The notes below the pieces were generated by a model, which had not been told where the DNA came from, searched no databases, and saw nothing but the letters and a program-made list of their open reading frames with translations. Made by a program: the position numbers and the translations under genes. This document shows positions 17,452 to 26,542 of a stretch of 26,559 nucleotides of DNA, piece after piece. This DNA comes from Comamonadaceae bacterium (lineage in GTDB: Bacteria; Pseudomonadota; Gammaproteobacteria; Burkholderiales; Burkholderiaceae): positions 1 through 26,559 of the forward strand of contig CANNNB010000004.1 of NCBI GenBank assembly GCA_947505995.1, given 5' to 3'. The first letter of the stretch is position 1. Each line of letters opens with the position of its first letter.

Positions 17452-18966
17452 TTAACCGTGATAAGCAGTTTCGCCGTGTGATGTGATGTCCAAGCCTTCG
17501 CGCTCAGCTTCTTCAGAAACACGCAGGCCTACCGTCAAATCAACCAGCTTGAAGGCGACCAAAGACACCACGCCAGACCACACGATGGTGACCAGCACGG
17601 CTTTGGCTTGTGTCCAAACTTGCGCGGCAATAGAGTAATCAGCAGCAGTCACCATGGTGGCTGTGGTCCAGTCGGCCACAAAACCAGGGCCACCCAAGGC
17701 GGGTGAATTGAACACACCTGTGAGCAACGCGCCCACAATACCGCCCACACCGTGCACGCCGAAGACGTCCAATGTGTCGTCAGCGCCCAGCATTTTCTTG
17801 AGGCCATTGACGCCCCACAAACATGCAAAGCCAGCAACAATACCAATGACCAAGCCGCCGCCAATGCCCACGTTACCGGCTGCTGGCGTAATGGCCACCA
17901 AACCAGCAACTGCACCAGAGGCTGCACCCAACATCGAAGCTTTACCGCGCATCAGCGCTTCGCCGACGCACCAGGCCAACACAGCAGCAGCAGTGGCCAA
18001 CAAGGTGTTAACGAAGGCGAGCGCTGCAAAGCCGTTGGCTTCCAGAGCAGAGCCTGCGTTGAAACCGAACCAGCCCACCCACAACAACGAAGCACCGACC
18101 ATGGTCAATGTCAAAGAGTGAGGTGTCATGGCTTCGCGGCCATAACCAATGCGTTTGCCAATCATGAAGGCACCGACCAAGCCAGCCACAGCAGCGTTGA
18201 TGTGAACAACGGTACCGCCAGCGAAGTCAAGTGCACCCCACTGCCAAATCATGCCGGCTTTGCCGTTCATTTCGTCCACAACTTCTTTGGTGGCATAGGC
18301 GTCAGGGCCCATCCAGAACCAAACCATGTGAGCGATTGGCAAGTAGCTGAAAGTGAACCACAAAGTCATGAAGATCAAAACTGCGGAGAACTTGATGCGC
18401 TCAGCAAATGCACCCACGATCAAGGCGCAAGTAATACCAGCGAATGTCGCTTGGAAACCAGCGAAGGTGATTTCAGGAATGACCACACCCTTGCTGAAGG
18501 TCGCTGCATTGGCAAAGGTGCCAGCGGCATTGTCCCAAATACCGTTCATGAAGAGTCTATCGAGACCACCAATGTAGGCATTGCCTTCGGTAAACGCCAA
18601 GCTGTAACCGTAGATGAACCACAAAACAGTGATCAAGGAGAAAGTGACCATGACTTGCATCAGGACAGAAAGCATGTTTTTGCTGCGAACCAAACCGCCA
18701 TAGAACAAAGCCAAGCCAGGCACCACCATCATGATGACCAAGATGGTCGAGACCATCATCCACGCTGTATCGCCTTTGTTAGGAACAAGAGCGGGCGCAG
18801 CTTCAGCAGCGGCGGGCGCAGCTGCAGGTGCAGGTGCTGTAGCAGGTGTAGCAGCTTCAGCTTTGGCTTCCACCTTGGCTTCTGCCGCGGGGGCGGTTTG
18901 TGCAAACGCAGCGCCGCCAAAACACAAGGTCAATCCCAAAGCAAGGGAGGCAAATATTTTTTTCAT
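17452..18966 (-). CDS. amtB: Ammonium transporter AmtB
   Basis: A 504-residue Amt family inner-membrane ammonium channel (trimer). An N-terminal signal peptide (MKKIFASLALGLTLCFGGAA, likely cut after AFA at 22) is followed by an unusual Ala/Pro/Glu/Lys-rich periplasmic stretch (about 24-62) before the first helix at about 68. Family hallmarks are FYGGLVRSKNMLS, GAFAERIKFSAVL, DFAGGTVVHINAAVAGLVGA (first pore His) and FGVHGVGGIVGAL (second pore His). It is preceded by glnK with 22 bases between, the standard pairing in which GlnK blocks the channel under ammonium excess. A terminator follows. Expression is expected from the sigma-54/NtrC promoter upstream of the porin. Confidence 0.97.
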   Translation of the reverse strand: MKKIFASLALGLTLCFGGAAFAQTAPAAEAKVEAKAEAATPATAPAPAAAPAAAEAAPALVPNKGDTAWMMVSTILVIMMVVPGLALFYGGLVRSKNMLSVLMQVMVTFSLITVLWFIYGYSLAFTEGNAYIGGLDRLFMNGIWDNAAGTFANAATFSKGVVIPEITFAGFQATFAGITCALIVGAFAERIKFSAVLIFMTLWFTFSYLPIAHMVWFWMGPDAYATKEVVDEMNGKAGMIWQWGALDFAGGTVVHINAAVAGLVGAFMIGKRIGYGREAMTPHSLTLTMVGASLLWVGWFGFNAGSALEANGFAALAFVNTLLATAAAVLAWCVGEALMRGKASMLGAASGAVAGLVAITPAAGNVGIGGGLVIGIVAGFACLWGVNGLKKMLGADDTLDVFGVHGVGGIVGALLTGVFNSPALGGPGFVADWTTATMVTAADYSIAAQVWTQAKAVLVTIVWSGVVSLVAFKLVDLTVGLRVSEEAEREGLDITSHGETAYHG

Positions 18967-18988
18967 TCAGATCTCTCTTTCTGGGACA

Positions 18989-19354
<366 letters not shown>

Positions 19355-20122
19355 TTAGAACGTGTATTTCAAACCAACAACCACGCCAGCTTTGCCGAGT
19401 TGTTTGCCTGATGGGCTGACATATGCACCTTTGTTGGCATCCGTTCCAATTAATGCTGCAGATGCAGTCATACCTTTGCCCATGTCTTTACCCAAAGTCA
19501 ATGAGTAGTCTGTGTAGGAATAAAAGCTTCCACCTTTGACTGCTTGACGGCCCAAATGCGGGGCTAAGGTGTAACCATCACCCAAATCAAAATTGGCTGT
19601 CACATCCAAATAGGTACTTCCTTTGCTACCTACATTGCCAAAAAGGTTGCCTGTGCTTTGAGAGTACTTGGCAGTCACAACACCTAAAGTTACTGCGCCA
19701 TACAACTCATTGGTATTTGCATTTGCATAACCAGAAACTTTTTGCAGTTCATTTCCTGAATACTCATATCTAAGGAAGCCAAGGTCATAAGCAACATCTC
19801 CAACTGAGAATTTGTAGCCACCATAAATGTCAACTTCTGTACCTGCTTTGCCGGAATTAGCACCGACCTTGGTATCTTTGATCCAATTGATGCTGGAACC
19901 CCAAACGCCAATGTAGGCGCCGCTCTTGTGCGCGTAATCAGCACCGCCCTGCACGGCTAGGTTAAGACGGCTTTGTGAAATGCCGCGGTAGCGGTAATCA
20001 CTGAATACGCCTGCATTGAAAGACAAAGTTGACTCTGGTGCAGCTGGCGCTGTTTGCGCCATAGCAGAACCGAAAGTAGCCAATGACATGGCAAGCATCA
20101 AAGGGGAAACGATTTTTTTCAT
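19355..20122 (-). CDS. TorF family putative outer-membrane porin
   Basis: A 255-residue beta-barrel-type protein. The ATG at 20122 is chosen because AGGAGC precedes it and it begins a signal peptide MKKIVSPLMLAMSLATFGSA ending AMA-Q; a longer frame to 20167 lacks a good RBS. The mature part matches the TorF/gcw_chp pattern: SFNAGVFSDYRYRGISQSRLNLAVQGGADY near the N-terminus, many alternating amphipathic strands, and a terminal aromatic LKYTF as in Omp85-inserted barrels. It is the first gene after a sigma-54 promoter and precedes glnK-amtB. A role in letting nitrogen solutes cross the outer membrane under nitrogen limitation is inferred; the transported solute is not known. Confidence 0.85.
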   Translation of the reverse strand: MKKIVSPLMLAMSLATFGSAMAQTAPAAPESTLSFNAGVFSDYRYRGISQSRLNLAVQGGADYAHKSGAYIGVWGSSINWIKDTKVGANSGKAGTEVDIYGGYKFSVGDVAYDLGFLRYEYSGNELQKVSGYANANTNELYGAVTLGVVTAKYSQSTGNLFGNVGSKGSTYLDVTANFDLGDGYTLAPHLGRQAVKGGSFYSYTDYSLTLGKDMGKGMTASAALIGTDANKGAYVSPSGKQLGKAGVVVGLKYTF

Positions 20123-20162
20123 GAGAAGCTCCTGTGAAATAAGAATAAGACTGGTACGTTTA

Positions 20163-20179
20163 AGCATTTAGCATGCCAA
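20163..20179 (-). promoter_or_regulatory. Sigma-54 (-24/-12) promoter of porin-glnK-amtB
   Basis: The minus strand reads TTGGCATGCTAAATGCT, against the consensus TTGGCACG-N4-TTGCW. The essential GG and GC are present with correct 10-base spacing. It predicts a transcript start near 20152, about 30 bases before the porin ATG at 20122. Confidence 0.85.
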
Positions 20180-20182
20180 TGC

Positions 20183-20199
20183 TGCACTGCATCAGTGCA
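20183..20199. promoter_or_regulatory. NtrC-like binding palindrome, promoter-proximal
   Basis: TGCACT-GCATC-AGTGCA is a perfect inverted repeat fitting the NtrC pattern GCAC-N7-GTGC. It lies only a few bases upstream of the sigma-54 -24 element, closer than a usual enhancer, so it may modulate or limit activation. Confidence 0.6.
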
Positions 20200-20298
20200 A
20201 GTCATTGTCATCACTCTGAAATAGTTTTTTTCAGGCCATGGTGTTCCAATGGCAATTGCACCCCCCTAGGACTGGTTTATAAAAAGTCTGATAGATAT

Positions 20299-20315
20299 TG
20301 CACCCGTTTGGTGCG
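20299..20315. promoter_or_regulatory. NtrC-like binding site, enhancer position
   Basis: TGCACC-CGTTT-GGTGCG fits GCAC-N7-GTGC with the extra inner C/G seen in strong NtrC sites. Its centre is about 130 bases upstream of the -24 GG of the porin promoter, a classic enhancer distance. It also ends only 10 bases before the comM ATG, overlapping that gene's leader. Confidence 0.7.
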
Positions 20316-20325
20316 CGGAGCAAGT

Positions 20326-21894
20326 ATGCGTTTATCTTTGGTGCAAAGTCGGGCTTTGCTGGGCCTTCAATCACCCTCCGTCACAGTCGAGGTCCATCTG
20401 GCCAATGGTTTGCCCAGCTTTACCTTGGTCGGGCTGGCCGATGTGGAAGTCAAGGAGGCCCGGGAGCGGGTGCGGTCGGCGCTTCAAAACTCGGGTTTTG
20501 AGTTTCCCAGCAACCAGCGCATCACGGTCAATTTGGCGCCCGCCGACTTGCCCAAAGACTCTGGCCGTTTTGATTTGCCCATTGCTTTGGGCATTTTGGC
20601 GGCCAGCGGTCAAATTGATGGCGCGCGCTTCAAAGAGTTCGAGTTTGCTGGAGAGTTGTCCTTGTCGGGGGCCTTGCGGCCTGTCCGAGGCGCTTTGGTC
20701 ATGGGCTTGGCTTTGTACCAAAAGGCGAATGCACCGTCTTTGGTATTGCCACCTGAAAGTGCCGAAGAAGCCGCTCTGGTGCCAGATGCAAAGGTTTACA
20801 GAGCCCGCCATTTGCGTGATGTGGCTGATCAGTTTTGTTTGGCAGGCACATCGGCTTTGGCTCAGTCACCCAGCACGCCCGATGGCTGGGCACGAATACA
20901 CCATCGCCCAAGCCCTGAATGTAAAGGCGAGACTTCCTATCCAGATTTGACCGATGTGAAGGGCCAGGCTGGCGCCAAAAGAGCGCTTGAAATTGCCGCG
21001 GCGGGCGGTCACAGTCTTCTGATGGTGGGGCCGCCCGGTTCTGGCAAGTCCATGTTGGCGCTCAGGTTTGCGGGCCTCTTGCCGCCACTTAGCGTGCAAG
21101 AAGCTTTGGAGGCCGCCTCGGTGGCCAGTTTGGCCGGGCGATTTCAATTGTCGCAATGGTTGGTGCGTGCAACACGCCAGCCGCATCACTCTGCCAGTGC
21201 CGTGGCCTTGGTGGGTGGTGGATCACCGCCAAGGCCTGGTGAAATCTCGTTGGCACACCATGGCGTGTTGTTTTTAGACGAGCTGCCAGAATTTCCTCGC
21301 GCCGCGCTGGAGGCTTTGCGCGAGCCCATGGAGTCGGGCTGCGTCACGATCTCTCGCTCCGCACACAGCGCAGAATTTCCGGCCAGGTTTCAACTGATTG
21401 CCGCCATGAACCCCTGCCCCTGTGGCTATGCAGGGCACGCCAGAAGTCCTGGTCAAAGCGGGCCGGTGTGTCGCTGCACGCCAGATCAAGTGCACCGTTA
21501 CAGCAGCAAAGTAAGTGGCCCTCTGTTAGACCGCATTGATTTGCACATCGAGGTGCCTAGCCAAAGCGCAGCATTGCTCATTAACGCGGCGCCAGGTGAA
21601 AGCACTGCTGTGCTTAAAAAGCGGTGTCAGCATGCCCGCACAATAGCGAGCCTTCGGCAAGGCTGTAGCAACCAAGCTTTGAGTGGCAGCGCCCTGGACA
21701 AGCACGTGGCCTTGGGTCCCGAGGCCTTGGCTTACATCACGCAAGTTGCGACGCATTTTAGCTGGAGTGGCCGCAGTTCTCACCGCGTTTTAAAAATTGC
21801 CAGAACCATTGCTGATTTGGCCCAGAGTGCCAACATCGAAACGGCGCACATCGCAGAAGCCGTGCAATACAGGCGTTCCGTTGCGGGGCATTGA
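20326..21894 (+). CDS. comM: ComM/YifB family Mg-chelatase-like AAA+ ATPase
   Basis: A 522-residue AAA+ protein. The ATG at 20326 has CGGAG just upstream and gives the family start MRLSLVQSRALLGL; the frame continues upstream to 20173 but is non-homologous. It has an N-terminal Lon-protease-like ChlI domain (about 20-140), Walker A GPPGSGKS (235-242), Walker B GVLFLDELPEF (313-323), a cysteine-rich CPCGYAGH...CRC segment (364-384) and a C-terminal Mg-chelatase subdomain (YRRSVAGH at the end). ComM is a hexameric helicase that promotes branch migration during natural transformation. Its leader is shared with NtrC-like sites of the divergent ammonium operon. Confidence 0.94.
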   Translation: MRLSLVQSRALLGLQSPSVTVEVHLANGLPSFTLVGLADVEVKEARERVRSALQNSGFEFPSNQRITVNLAPADLPKDSGRFDLPIALGILAASGQIDGARFKEFEFAGELSLSGALRPVRGALVMGLALYQKANAPSLVLPPESAEEAALVPDAKVYRARHLRDVADQFCLAGTSALAQSPSTPDGWARIHHRPSPECKGETSYPDLTDVKGQAGAKRALEIAAAGGHSLLMVGPPGSGKSMLALRFAGLLPPLSVQEALEAASVASLAGRFQLSQWLVRATRQPHHSASAVALVGGGSPPRPGEISLAHHGVLFLDELPEFPRAALEALREPMESGCVTISRSAHSAEFPARFQLIAAMNPCPCGYAGHARSPGQSGPVCRCTPDQVHRYSSKVSGPLLDRIDLHIEVPSQSAALLINAAPGESTAVLKKRCQHARTIASLRQGCSNQALSGSALDKHVALGPEALAYITQVATHFSWSGRSSHRVLKIARTIADLAQSANIETAHIAEAVQYRRSVAGH

Positions 21895-21904
21895 TAATGT
21901 GGTT

Positions 21905-23194
21905 ATGCGCAGATATCGGCCCTATTGGGACCTCACCCGAATAAGCACCAAGGCCCCCGCACTCGGTCCGTTTGCGGTCTGGTTGTCTTGGGCACAACTT
22001 ATTACTTGGGGAAGTGTGTTTTACACCTTCTCTTTGGTCATGGGTCCTGTCGAGCGGGAGTTGGGTTTCAGCCGCGCCGAAGCATCTTTGGGATTTAGCT
22101 TGGCCTTGTTGGCCGAAGGCCTTATGGCTTATCCCATTGGCCGGCTAATTGATCGCGGTCACGAACGCCGCGTGATGACCTGGGGCTCTGTTTGGGTGGG
22201 TGCATGTTTGTTTGCCCACAGCTTCATTGACTCACTGGCTGGTTTTTATGGCGTATGGCTGGCTTTGGGTTTAGGTATGTCCGCCACACTGTATGCCCCC
22301 GTATTTGCCATCGTCACTCGCAAATTTCCAAACGACTTCAGGCGGGCCATCATCATCATGACTTTTTTAGGCGGCCTGGCCAGCACGGTGTTCATACCGC
22401 TGTCGTCTTGGTTAATTCAATCTTTGGGTTGGCGCCATGCCTTGTGGGTTTTGGCGCTCTTTCAATGGCTTATTTGTTGGCCATTGCACGCTTGGCTGTT
22501 GCGAGGCACCCAGGATAAACATACCGTGAGTCATGATGCTGAAATTGCGATTCAAACGCCTAGTTCCTCAGAGCTGCAGTCCCAACAAGCGCCATCTGAC
22601 TCTATCAAGGTTCACTTAAAGCGCGCGCCCTTTTGGTTGCTTGCGGGTTTCATGCTCATGACCGCTGTGGTGGGCTCGGCCTTGCCCGCCCACATGGTAA
22701 GCCTGCTTGAAGAAGCGCATTTGTCACCCGCGTGGGTCATTGCCATTCCAGCCTCTATTGGTGCCATTCAAGTGTTTGGGCGGCTTTTGTTGTTTGTCTT
22801 TGAAAAACATTTAGATGTTCATGCCGCCAACAAATGGATTCCTTGTTTGGTGCCTTTGGGTTTGGTGTTTTTGGTAGCTGGCGGTTTAGCGCCTTGGGCT
22901 GCATTGTTGTTTGTCCTCTTCTATGGCTTAGGCAACGGGCTGAACACCATTGTGAAAGGTACCGCCATGGCCCAATACGTCAGCCGCGACCATGTGGGCC
23001 AACTCAATGGTGTGCTGGGCGTGCCAGTGGCTTTGGGCCGCGCAGTCGCACCCTGGGCTTTGGGTTTGATGTGGACGCCCGAAGTGGGCTACACACATGG
23101 CTTGCGCTGGCTGTTGGTGGCTGGCGTTTTGGGTGTGGCGTGTTTGTGGTGGGCGCAAATGAGCGCTTACAAATTGGGCGCTAACAAACGCTGA
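21905..23194 (+). CDS. MFS transporter
   Basis: A major facilitator superfamily protein of about 429 residues with twelve predicted helices. The N-half has [20 protein letters not shown], the loop 2-3 element [13 protein letters not shown], and [20 protein letters not shown] hydrophilic central loop (about 205-240) precedes the second half ([20 protein letters not shown]). It resembles monocarboxylate/OFA-type members; substrate unknown. The start is uncertain: the ATG at 21905, 11 bases after the comM stop, is preferred, as the longer frame from 21797 lies within comM. Its 3' end overlaps the convergent metH by 28 bases. Confidence 0.85.
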   Translation: MRRYRPYWDLTRISTKAPALGPFAVWLSWAQLITWGSVFYTFSLVMGPVERELGFSRAEASLGFSLALLAEGLMAYPIGRLIDRGHERRVMTWGSVWVGACLFAHSFIDSLAGFYGVWLALGLGMSATLYAPVFAIVTRKFPNDFRRAIIIMTFLGGLASTVFIPLSSWLIQSLGWRHALWVLALFQWLICWPLHAWLLRGTQDKHTVSHDAEIAIQTPSSSELQSQQAPSDSIKVHLKRAPFWLLAGFMLMTAVVGSALPAHMVSLLEEAHLSPAWVIAIPASIGAIQVFGRLLLFVFEKHLDVHAANKWIPCLVPLGLVFLVAGGLAPWAALLFVLFYGLGNGLNTIVKGTAMAQYVSRDHVGQLNGVLGVPVALGRAVAPWALGLMWTPEVGYTHGLRWLLVAGVLGVACLWWAQMSAYKLGANKR

Positions 23195-25911
23195 ATGTCG
23201 GTCGCTTTTAAGTTCTGACGCTTGGCCAAATCATGCACTTGGTCTTCGCCCACTTTGCCCACGTTGAAGTATTGGCTGTCGGGGTGGCTGAGGTAAAAGC
23301 CTGACACGCTGGCAGCCGGCGTCATGGCCAAACTGCTGGTAAGGCTCATGCCAATTTCTTCGCACTGCAGAAGTTCGAACATTTGCTTTTTCACAGAGTG
23401 GTCAGGGCAAGCGGGGTAGCCTGGTGCAGGCCTGATGCCTTGGTATTTTTCGGCAATCAAGTCTTCTAGCCCAGCCTTCTCCAGCGCGGCATAGCCCCAC
23501 AAATCTTTGCGCACACGCTCGTGTAGGCATTCGGCAAAGGCCTCTGCAAAACGATCGGCCAAGGCTTTGAACATGATGGCACTGTAGTCGTCGTGAGCTG
23601 CTTCAAAAGCTTTTTCGCGTTTTTCTACACCAATGCCTGCAGTGACCGCAAACACACCAACATAGTCTTGCAACTGAGTTGGTTTGCCTTGTATATCCAA
23701 ACGGGGTGCTACAAAATCTGCCAAACATCGGCTGGGTTTTCCCGGCTGTTTTTCAGTTTGTTGGCGCAGGCCATGCCATGTGAGAACGGGTGTTTCACGC
23801 GCCTCATCGGCATACAAAGCAATGTCATCGTGGTTGACGCTGTTGGCAGGGTACAAGCCCATCACGCCATGCGCTGTGATCCATCGGCCTTCAATGATTT
23901 TTTGTAACATTTTTTGCGCATCGTTGAAAACATTTTGCGCCTCTACGCCCACCACTTCGTCTTTTAAAATAGCAGGATACGGCCCGGCCAAATCCCAGGT
24001 TTGAAAGAAGGGGCCCCAGTCGATATAGCGCGCCAATTCGGCCAGGTCAAAATTCTTGAAGACACGACGACCAATGAATTTAGGGGTCGGTGATTTGAAT
24101 GCAGCCCAATCAATTGCCGTTTTATTGCCTCGCGTTTTGCCCAGTGACCACATCGGCGTTTGTTTTTTGTTGGCATGCATTTCACGCACTTTGGCGTAAT
24201 CGGCATTCAGCTCATCAACATAGGTGGCTGCATGGTCAGACAACAAACCTTGCGCCACGCTCACGCTACGGGAAGCGTCGGGTACATAGACCACGGGGCC
24301 TTCGTAGTGGGGTGCAATTTTGACGGCGGTGTGCACACGACTGGTGGTGGCGCCGCCAATGAGCAAAGGCATTTTGCGCAAGCGGAAATACGCGTCTTTT
24401 TGCATTTCACTGGCCACGTACTGCATCTCTTCCAAGCTGGGGGTGATGAGCCCAGACAAGCCAATGATGTCGGCGTTTTCTTCTTTGGCCTTGGCCAAGA
24501 TTTCGTGGCAAGGCACCATCACGCCCATGTTGACCACGTCAAAGTTGTTGCACTGAAGCACCACCGTCACAATGTTTTTGCCAATGTCGTGCACGTCGCC
24601 TTTGACGGTGGCAATCACAATCTTGCCCTTAGATTTAACGTCTTGGCCAGCGGCCTCTTGCTGTCGCTTTTCTTCTTCAATGTAGGGCACCAAGTGCGCC
24701 ACCGCTTGCTTCATCACACGCGCAGATTTGACCACTTGCGGCAAGAACATCTTGCCTTGACCAAACAAATCGCCCACCACGTTCATGCCGTCCATGAGCG
24801 GGCCTTCAATCACGTGCAAGGGTCGGCCGTTCTTGGCCAAAATTTCTTGGTACGCCTCTTCGGTGTCTTCAGTGATGAATTCTGTGATGCCATGCACCAA
24901 GGCATGTGACAAACGTGCAGACACTGTAACTGGCGCATCAGGCGTACCGCGCCAAGCCAACTTTTGTGAATCATCTTTAGATGCGCCTTTGGCATTTTCT
25001 GCCACTTCCACCAAGCGCTCACCCGCATCGGGGCGGCGGTTCAAGACCACGTCTTCAACGCGTTCGCGCAAGTCGGGTTCAAGCTCGTCGAAAACCCCCA
25101 CCATGCCCGCATTGACAATGCCCATGTCCATGCCCGCTTGAATGGCATGGTACAGGAACACGGTGTGTATGGCTTCGCGCACGGGATCGTTGCCGCGGAA
25201 ACTAAAAGACACATTGGACACCCCACCCGACACTTTGGCGCCAGGCAAATTCTGTTTGATCCAACGCGTGGCTTCTATAAAATCAACTGCGTAGTTGTTG
25301 TGCTCTTCAATGCCAGTTGCAATGGCAAAAATGTTGGGATCAAAAATGATGTCCTCGGGGGGAAAGTCCACCTCGTCCACCAACACGCGATAAGCGCGCT
25401 CGCAAATTTCAATCTTTCGTTGGTAAGTATCGGCTTGTCCTTTTTCATCAAACGCCATGATTACCGCAGCAGCGCCATATCGCTTGATCAGTTGAGCTTG
25501 TTGCTTAAAACCTTCCACGCCTTCTTTCATGCTGATGGAATTGACAATGCCCTTGCCTTGGATACAGCGCAAACCTGCTTCAATGACGCTCCACTTGGAG
25601 GAGTCGATCATGATGGGCACGCGGGAAATGTCGGGCTCAGAAGCAATTAGATTCAAGAATCGAACCATGGCCGCTTGGCTGTCCAACATGGCTTCGTCCA
25701 TGTTGATGTCAATGATCTGCGCGCCGTTCTCAACTTGCTGACGGGCAACGGCTAAGGCTTGCTCGTACTCGCCGTTCAAAATCATGCGGGCAAAGGCCTT
25801 CGAGCCTGTGACATTGGTGCGCTCACCAATGTTCACAAACAAAGAGTCCGTGCCAATTTGCACGGGTTCAAGACCAGACAGTTTTAATGGAGAGACATCA
25901 GCAGAAAACAA
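23167..25911 (-). CDS. metH: Cobalamin-dependent methionine synthase lacking the homocysteine domain
   Basis: A 914-residue protein with, in order: a methyltetrahydrofolate (pterin)-binding domain (about 20-290, [16 protein letters not shown]), a cobalamin cap and B12-binding domain (about 320-560, with the cobalt-ligating His441 in GDVHDIGKN), and the AdoMet-dependent reactivation domain (about 580-914, [12 protein letters not shown] at 827-838). Full-length MetH is about 1230 residues. The N-terminal homocysteine-binding domain is absent and no such gene is adjacent in the window, consistent with the two-gene MetH found in many Burkholderiales. The start is a TTG at 25911: an in-frame TGA lies two codons upstream, no usable ATG/GTG exists nearby, and the purine-rich AAGGGGTGAG precedes it. 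Controlled by a SAH riboswitch. Confidence 0.95.
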   Translation of the reverse strand: MFSADVSPLKLSGLEPVQIGTDSLFVNIGERTNVTGSKAFARMILNGEYEQALAVARQQVENGAQIIDINMDEAMLDSQAAMVRFLNLIASEPDISRVPIMIDSSKWSVIEAGLRCIQGKGIVNSISMKEGVEGFKQQAQLIKRYGAAAVIMAFDEKGQADTYQRKIEICERAYRVLVDEVDFPPEDIIFDPNIFAIATGIEEHNNYAVDFIEATRWIKQNLPGAKVSGGVSNVSFSFRGNDPVREAIHTVFLYHAIQAGMDMGIVNAGMVGVFDELEPDLRERVEDVVLNRRPDAGERLVEVAENAKGASKDDSQKLAWRGTPDAPVTVSARLSHALVHGITEFITEDTEEAYQEILAKNGRPLHVIEGPLMDGMNVVGDLFGQGKMFLPQVVKSARVMKQAVAHLVPYIEEEKRQQEAAGQDVKSKGKIVIATVKGDVHDIGKNIVTVVLQCNNFDVVNMGVMVPCHEILAKAKEENADIIGLSGLITPSLEEMQYVASEMQKDAYFRLRKMPLLIGGATTSRVHTAVKIAPHYEGPVVYVPDASRSVSVAQGLLSDHAATYVDELNADYAKVREMHANKKQTPMWSLGKTRGNKTAIDWAAFKSPTPKFIGRRVFKNFDLAELARYIDWGPFFQTWDLAGPYPAILKDEVVGVEAQNVFNDAQKMLQKIIEGRWITAHGVMGLYPANSVNHDDIALYADEARETPVLTWHGLRQQTEKQPGKPSRCLADFVAPRLDIQGKPTQLQDYVGVFAVTAGIGVEKREKAFEAAHDDYSAIMFKALADRFAEAFAECLHERVRKDLWGYAALEKAGLEDLIAEKYQGIRPAPGYPACPDHSVKKQMFELLQCEEIGMSLTSSLAMTPAASVSGFYLSHPDSQYFNVGKVGEDQVHDLAKRQNLKATDIQRLLAPNL

Positions 25912-25913
25912 AA

Positions 25914-26031
25914 CTCACCCCTTGGATCGCAGGTGAGCGTGGTTTGCAATAAGAAGGGGGTCAAGCCCCGCATAAAACCCCAAGCCTGACCCGCGGCCAA
26001 AATGGCTGGCGGGCTGCAACGCTCCTTGGGG
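25914..26031 (-). promoter_or_regulatory. SAH riboswitch controlling metH, with SD-sequestering switch
   Basis: The minus strand carries the S-adenosylhomocysteine riboswitch core. P1 is CCCCAAG (26025-26031) with CTTGGGG (25978-25984). Between them are the conserved GAGCGTTGCAGCCC and GGGTCAGGCTTGGGG, with an internal CCCGC/GCGGG hairpin. An accessory hairpin GGGG-CTTGA-CCCC follows. The pseudoknot strand AACCACGCTCACC supplies ACGCTC (25935-25940), complementary to GAGCGT (26019-26024). Downstream, CTCACC (25932-25937) can pair instead with GGTGAG (25914-25919), part of the metH ribosome-binding site. The two pairings share three bases and exclude each other: bound SAH should free the site and turn metH on. 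This fits the family's ON-switch logic and the role of MetH in recycling homocysteine. Confidence 0.93.
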
Positions 26032-26039
26032 ATGCGTGT

Positions 26040-26045
26040 ATTTTA
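26040..26045 (-). promoter_or_regulatory. Possible -10 element of the metH promoter
   Basis: TAAAAT on the minus strand would place the transcript start near 26033, directly before the riboswitch aptamer at 26031. No convincing -35 hexamer is present at 16-18 bases, so support rests mainly on position. Confidence 0.35.
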
Positions 26046-26072
26046 ACCACGGCCAAGGAAACAGCGACGACG

Positions 26073-26089
26073 CGGGCTTTTTCTGCCCG
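26073..26089. other. Hairpin downstream of cynS
   Basis: CGGGC (26073-26077) and GCCCG (26085-26089) form a 5-pair stem about ten bases after the cynS stop. No U-tract follows on the minus strand, so it is at best a weak or factor-dependent terminator separating cynS from metH. Confidence 0.3.
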
Positions 26090-26098
26090 ACAAGCCGA

Positions 26099-26542
26099 TC
26101 AATACTGCTTGTAAGGTAAGAATTTGCCAGATAGCACCACATTCACGCGGTCGCCTTTGGGATCAGGCTCTCGAACAATGTCCATGCTGAAATCGATCGC
26201 GCTCATGATGCCGTCACCAAACTCCTCGTGAATGAGTTCTTTGATGGTGGTGCCATAGACACTCACAATTTCGTACCAGCGGTAAATCAGCGGGTCGGTT
26301 GGGACGGCGGTGGGCAGCGAACCTTTGTAGGGGACCACTTGCAACCACTTTTGCTCCTCTGCTGTCAGCCCAAAAATTTTACCTATGACCTTGGCTTGCT
26401 TGGCATCGAGCGTCATTTGCCCCAAGCAAGCGGCTGTGACCCACTCTTTGGACAAGCCTACTTTGTCAGCCACGTCGCTCCATTTAATGCCTTTGGACAC
26501 TTTGGTGCTGATGATTTTTTCTGTGATGTCTAAACGGTTCAT
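26099..26542 (-). CDS. cynS: Cyanase (cyanate hydratase)
   Basis: Converts cyanate and bicarbonate to ammonia and CO2 in the cytoplasm; decamer. Full length at 147 residues. An N-terminal helical DNA-binding-like domain (1-75) is followed by the catalytic domain. The active-site triad is Arg88 and Glu91 in IYRWYEIVSVYGTT and Ser114 in FGDGIMSAIDF, equivalent to E. coli R96, E99 and S122. The C-terminus GKFLPYKQY is typical. The ATG at 26542 has GAGG upstream. No cyanate transporter, carbonic anhydrase or cynR-type regulator is visible, but only 17 bases upstream lie in the window. Ammonia release links it thematically to the nearby amtB operon; that is inference. Confidence 0.96.
   Translation of the reverse strand: MNRLDITEKIISTKVSKGIKWSDVADKVGLSKEWVTAACLGQMTLDAKQAKVIGKIFGLTAEEQKWLQVVPYKGSLPTAVPTDPLIYRWYEIVSVYGTTIKELIHEEFGDGIMSAIDFSMDIVREPDPKGDRVNVVLSGKFLPYKQY

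Noticed and set aside
24160..24909. 249-codon plus-strand ORF opposite metH
   Set aside because: Shadow of the well-supported metH frame; His/Val/Phe-rich composition and no family features.
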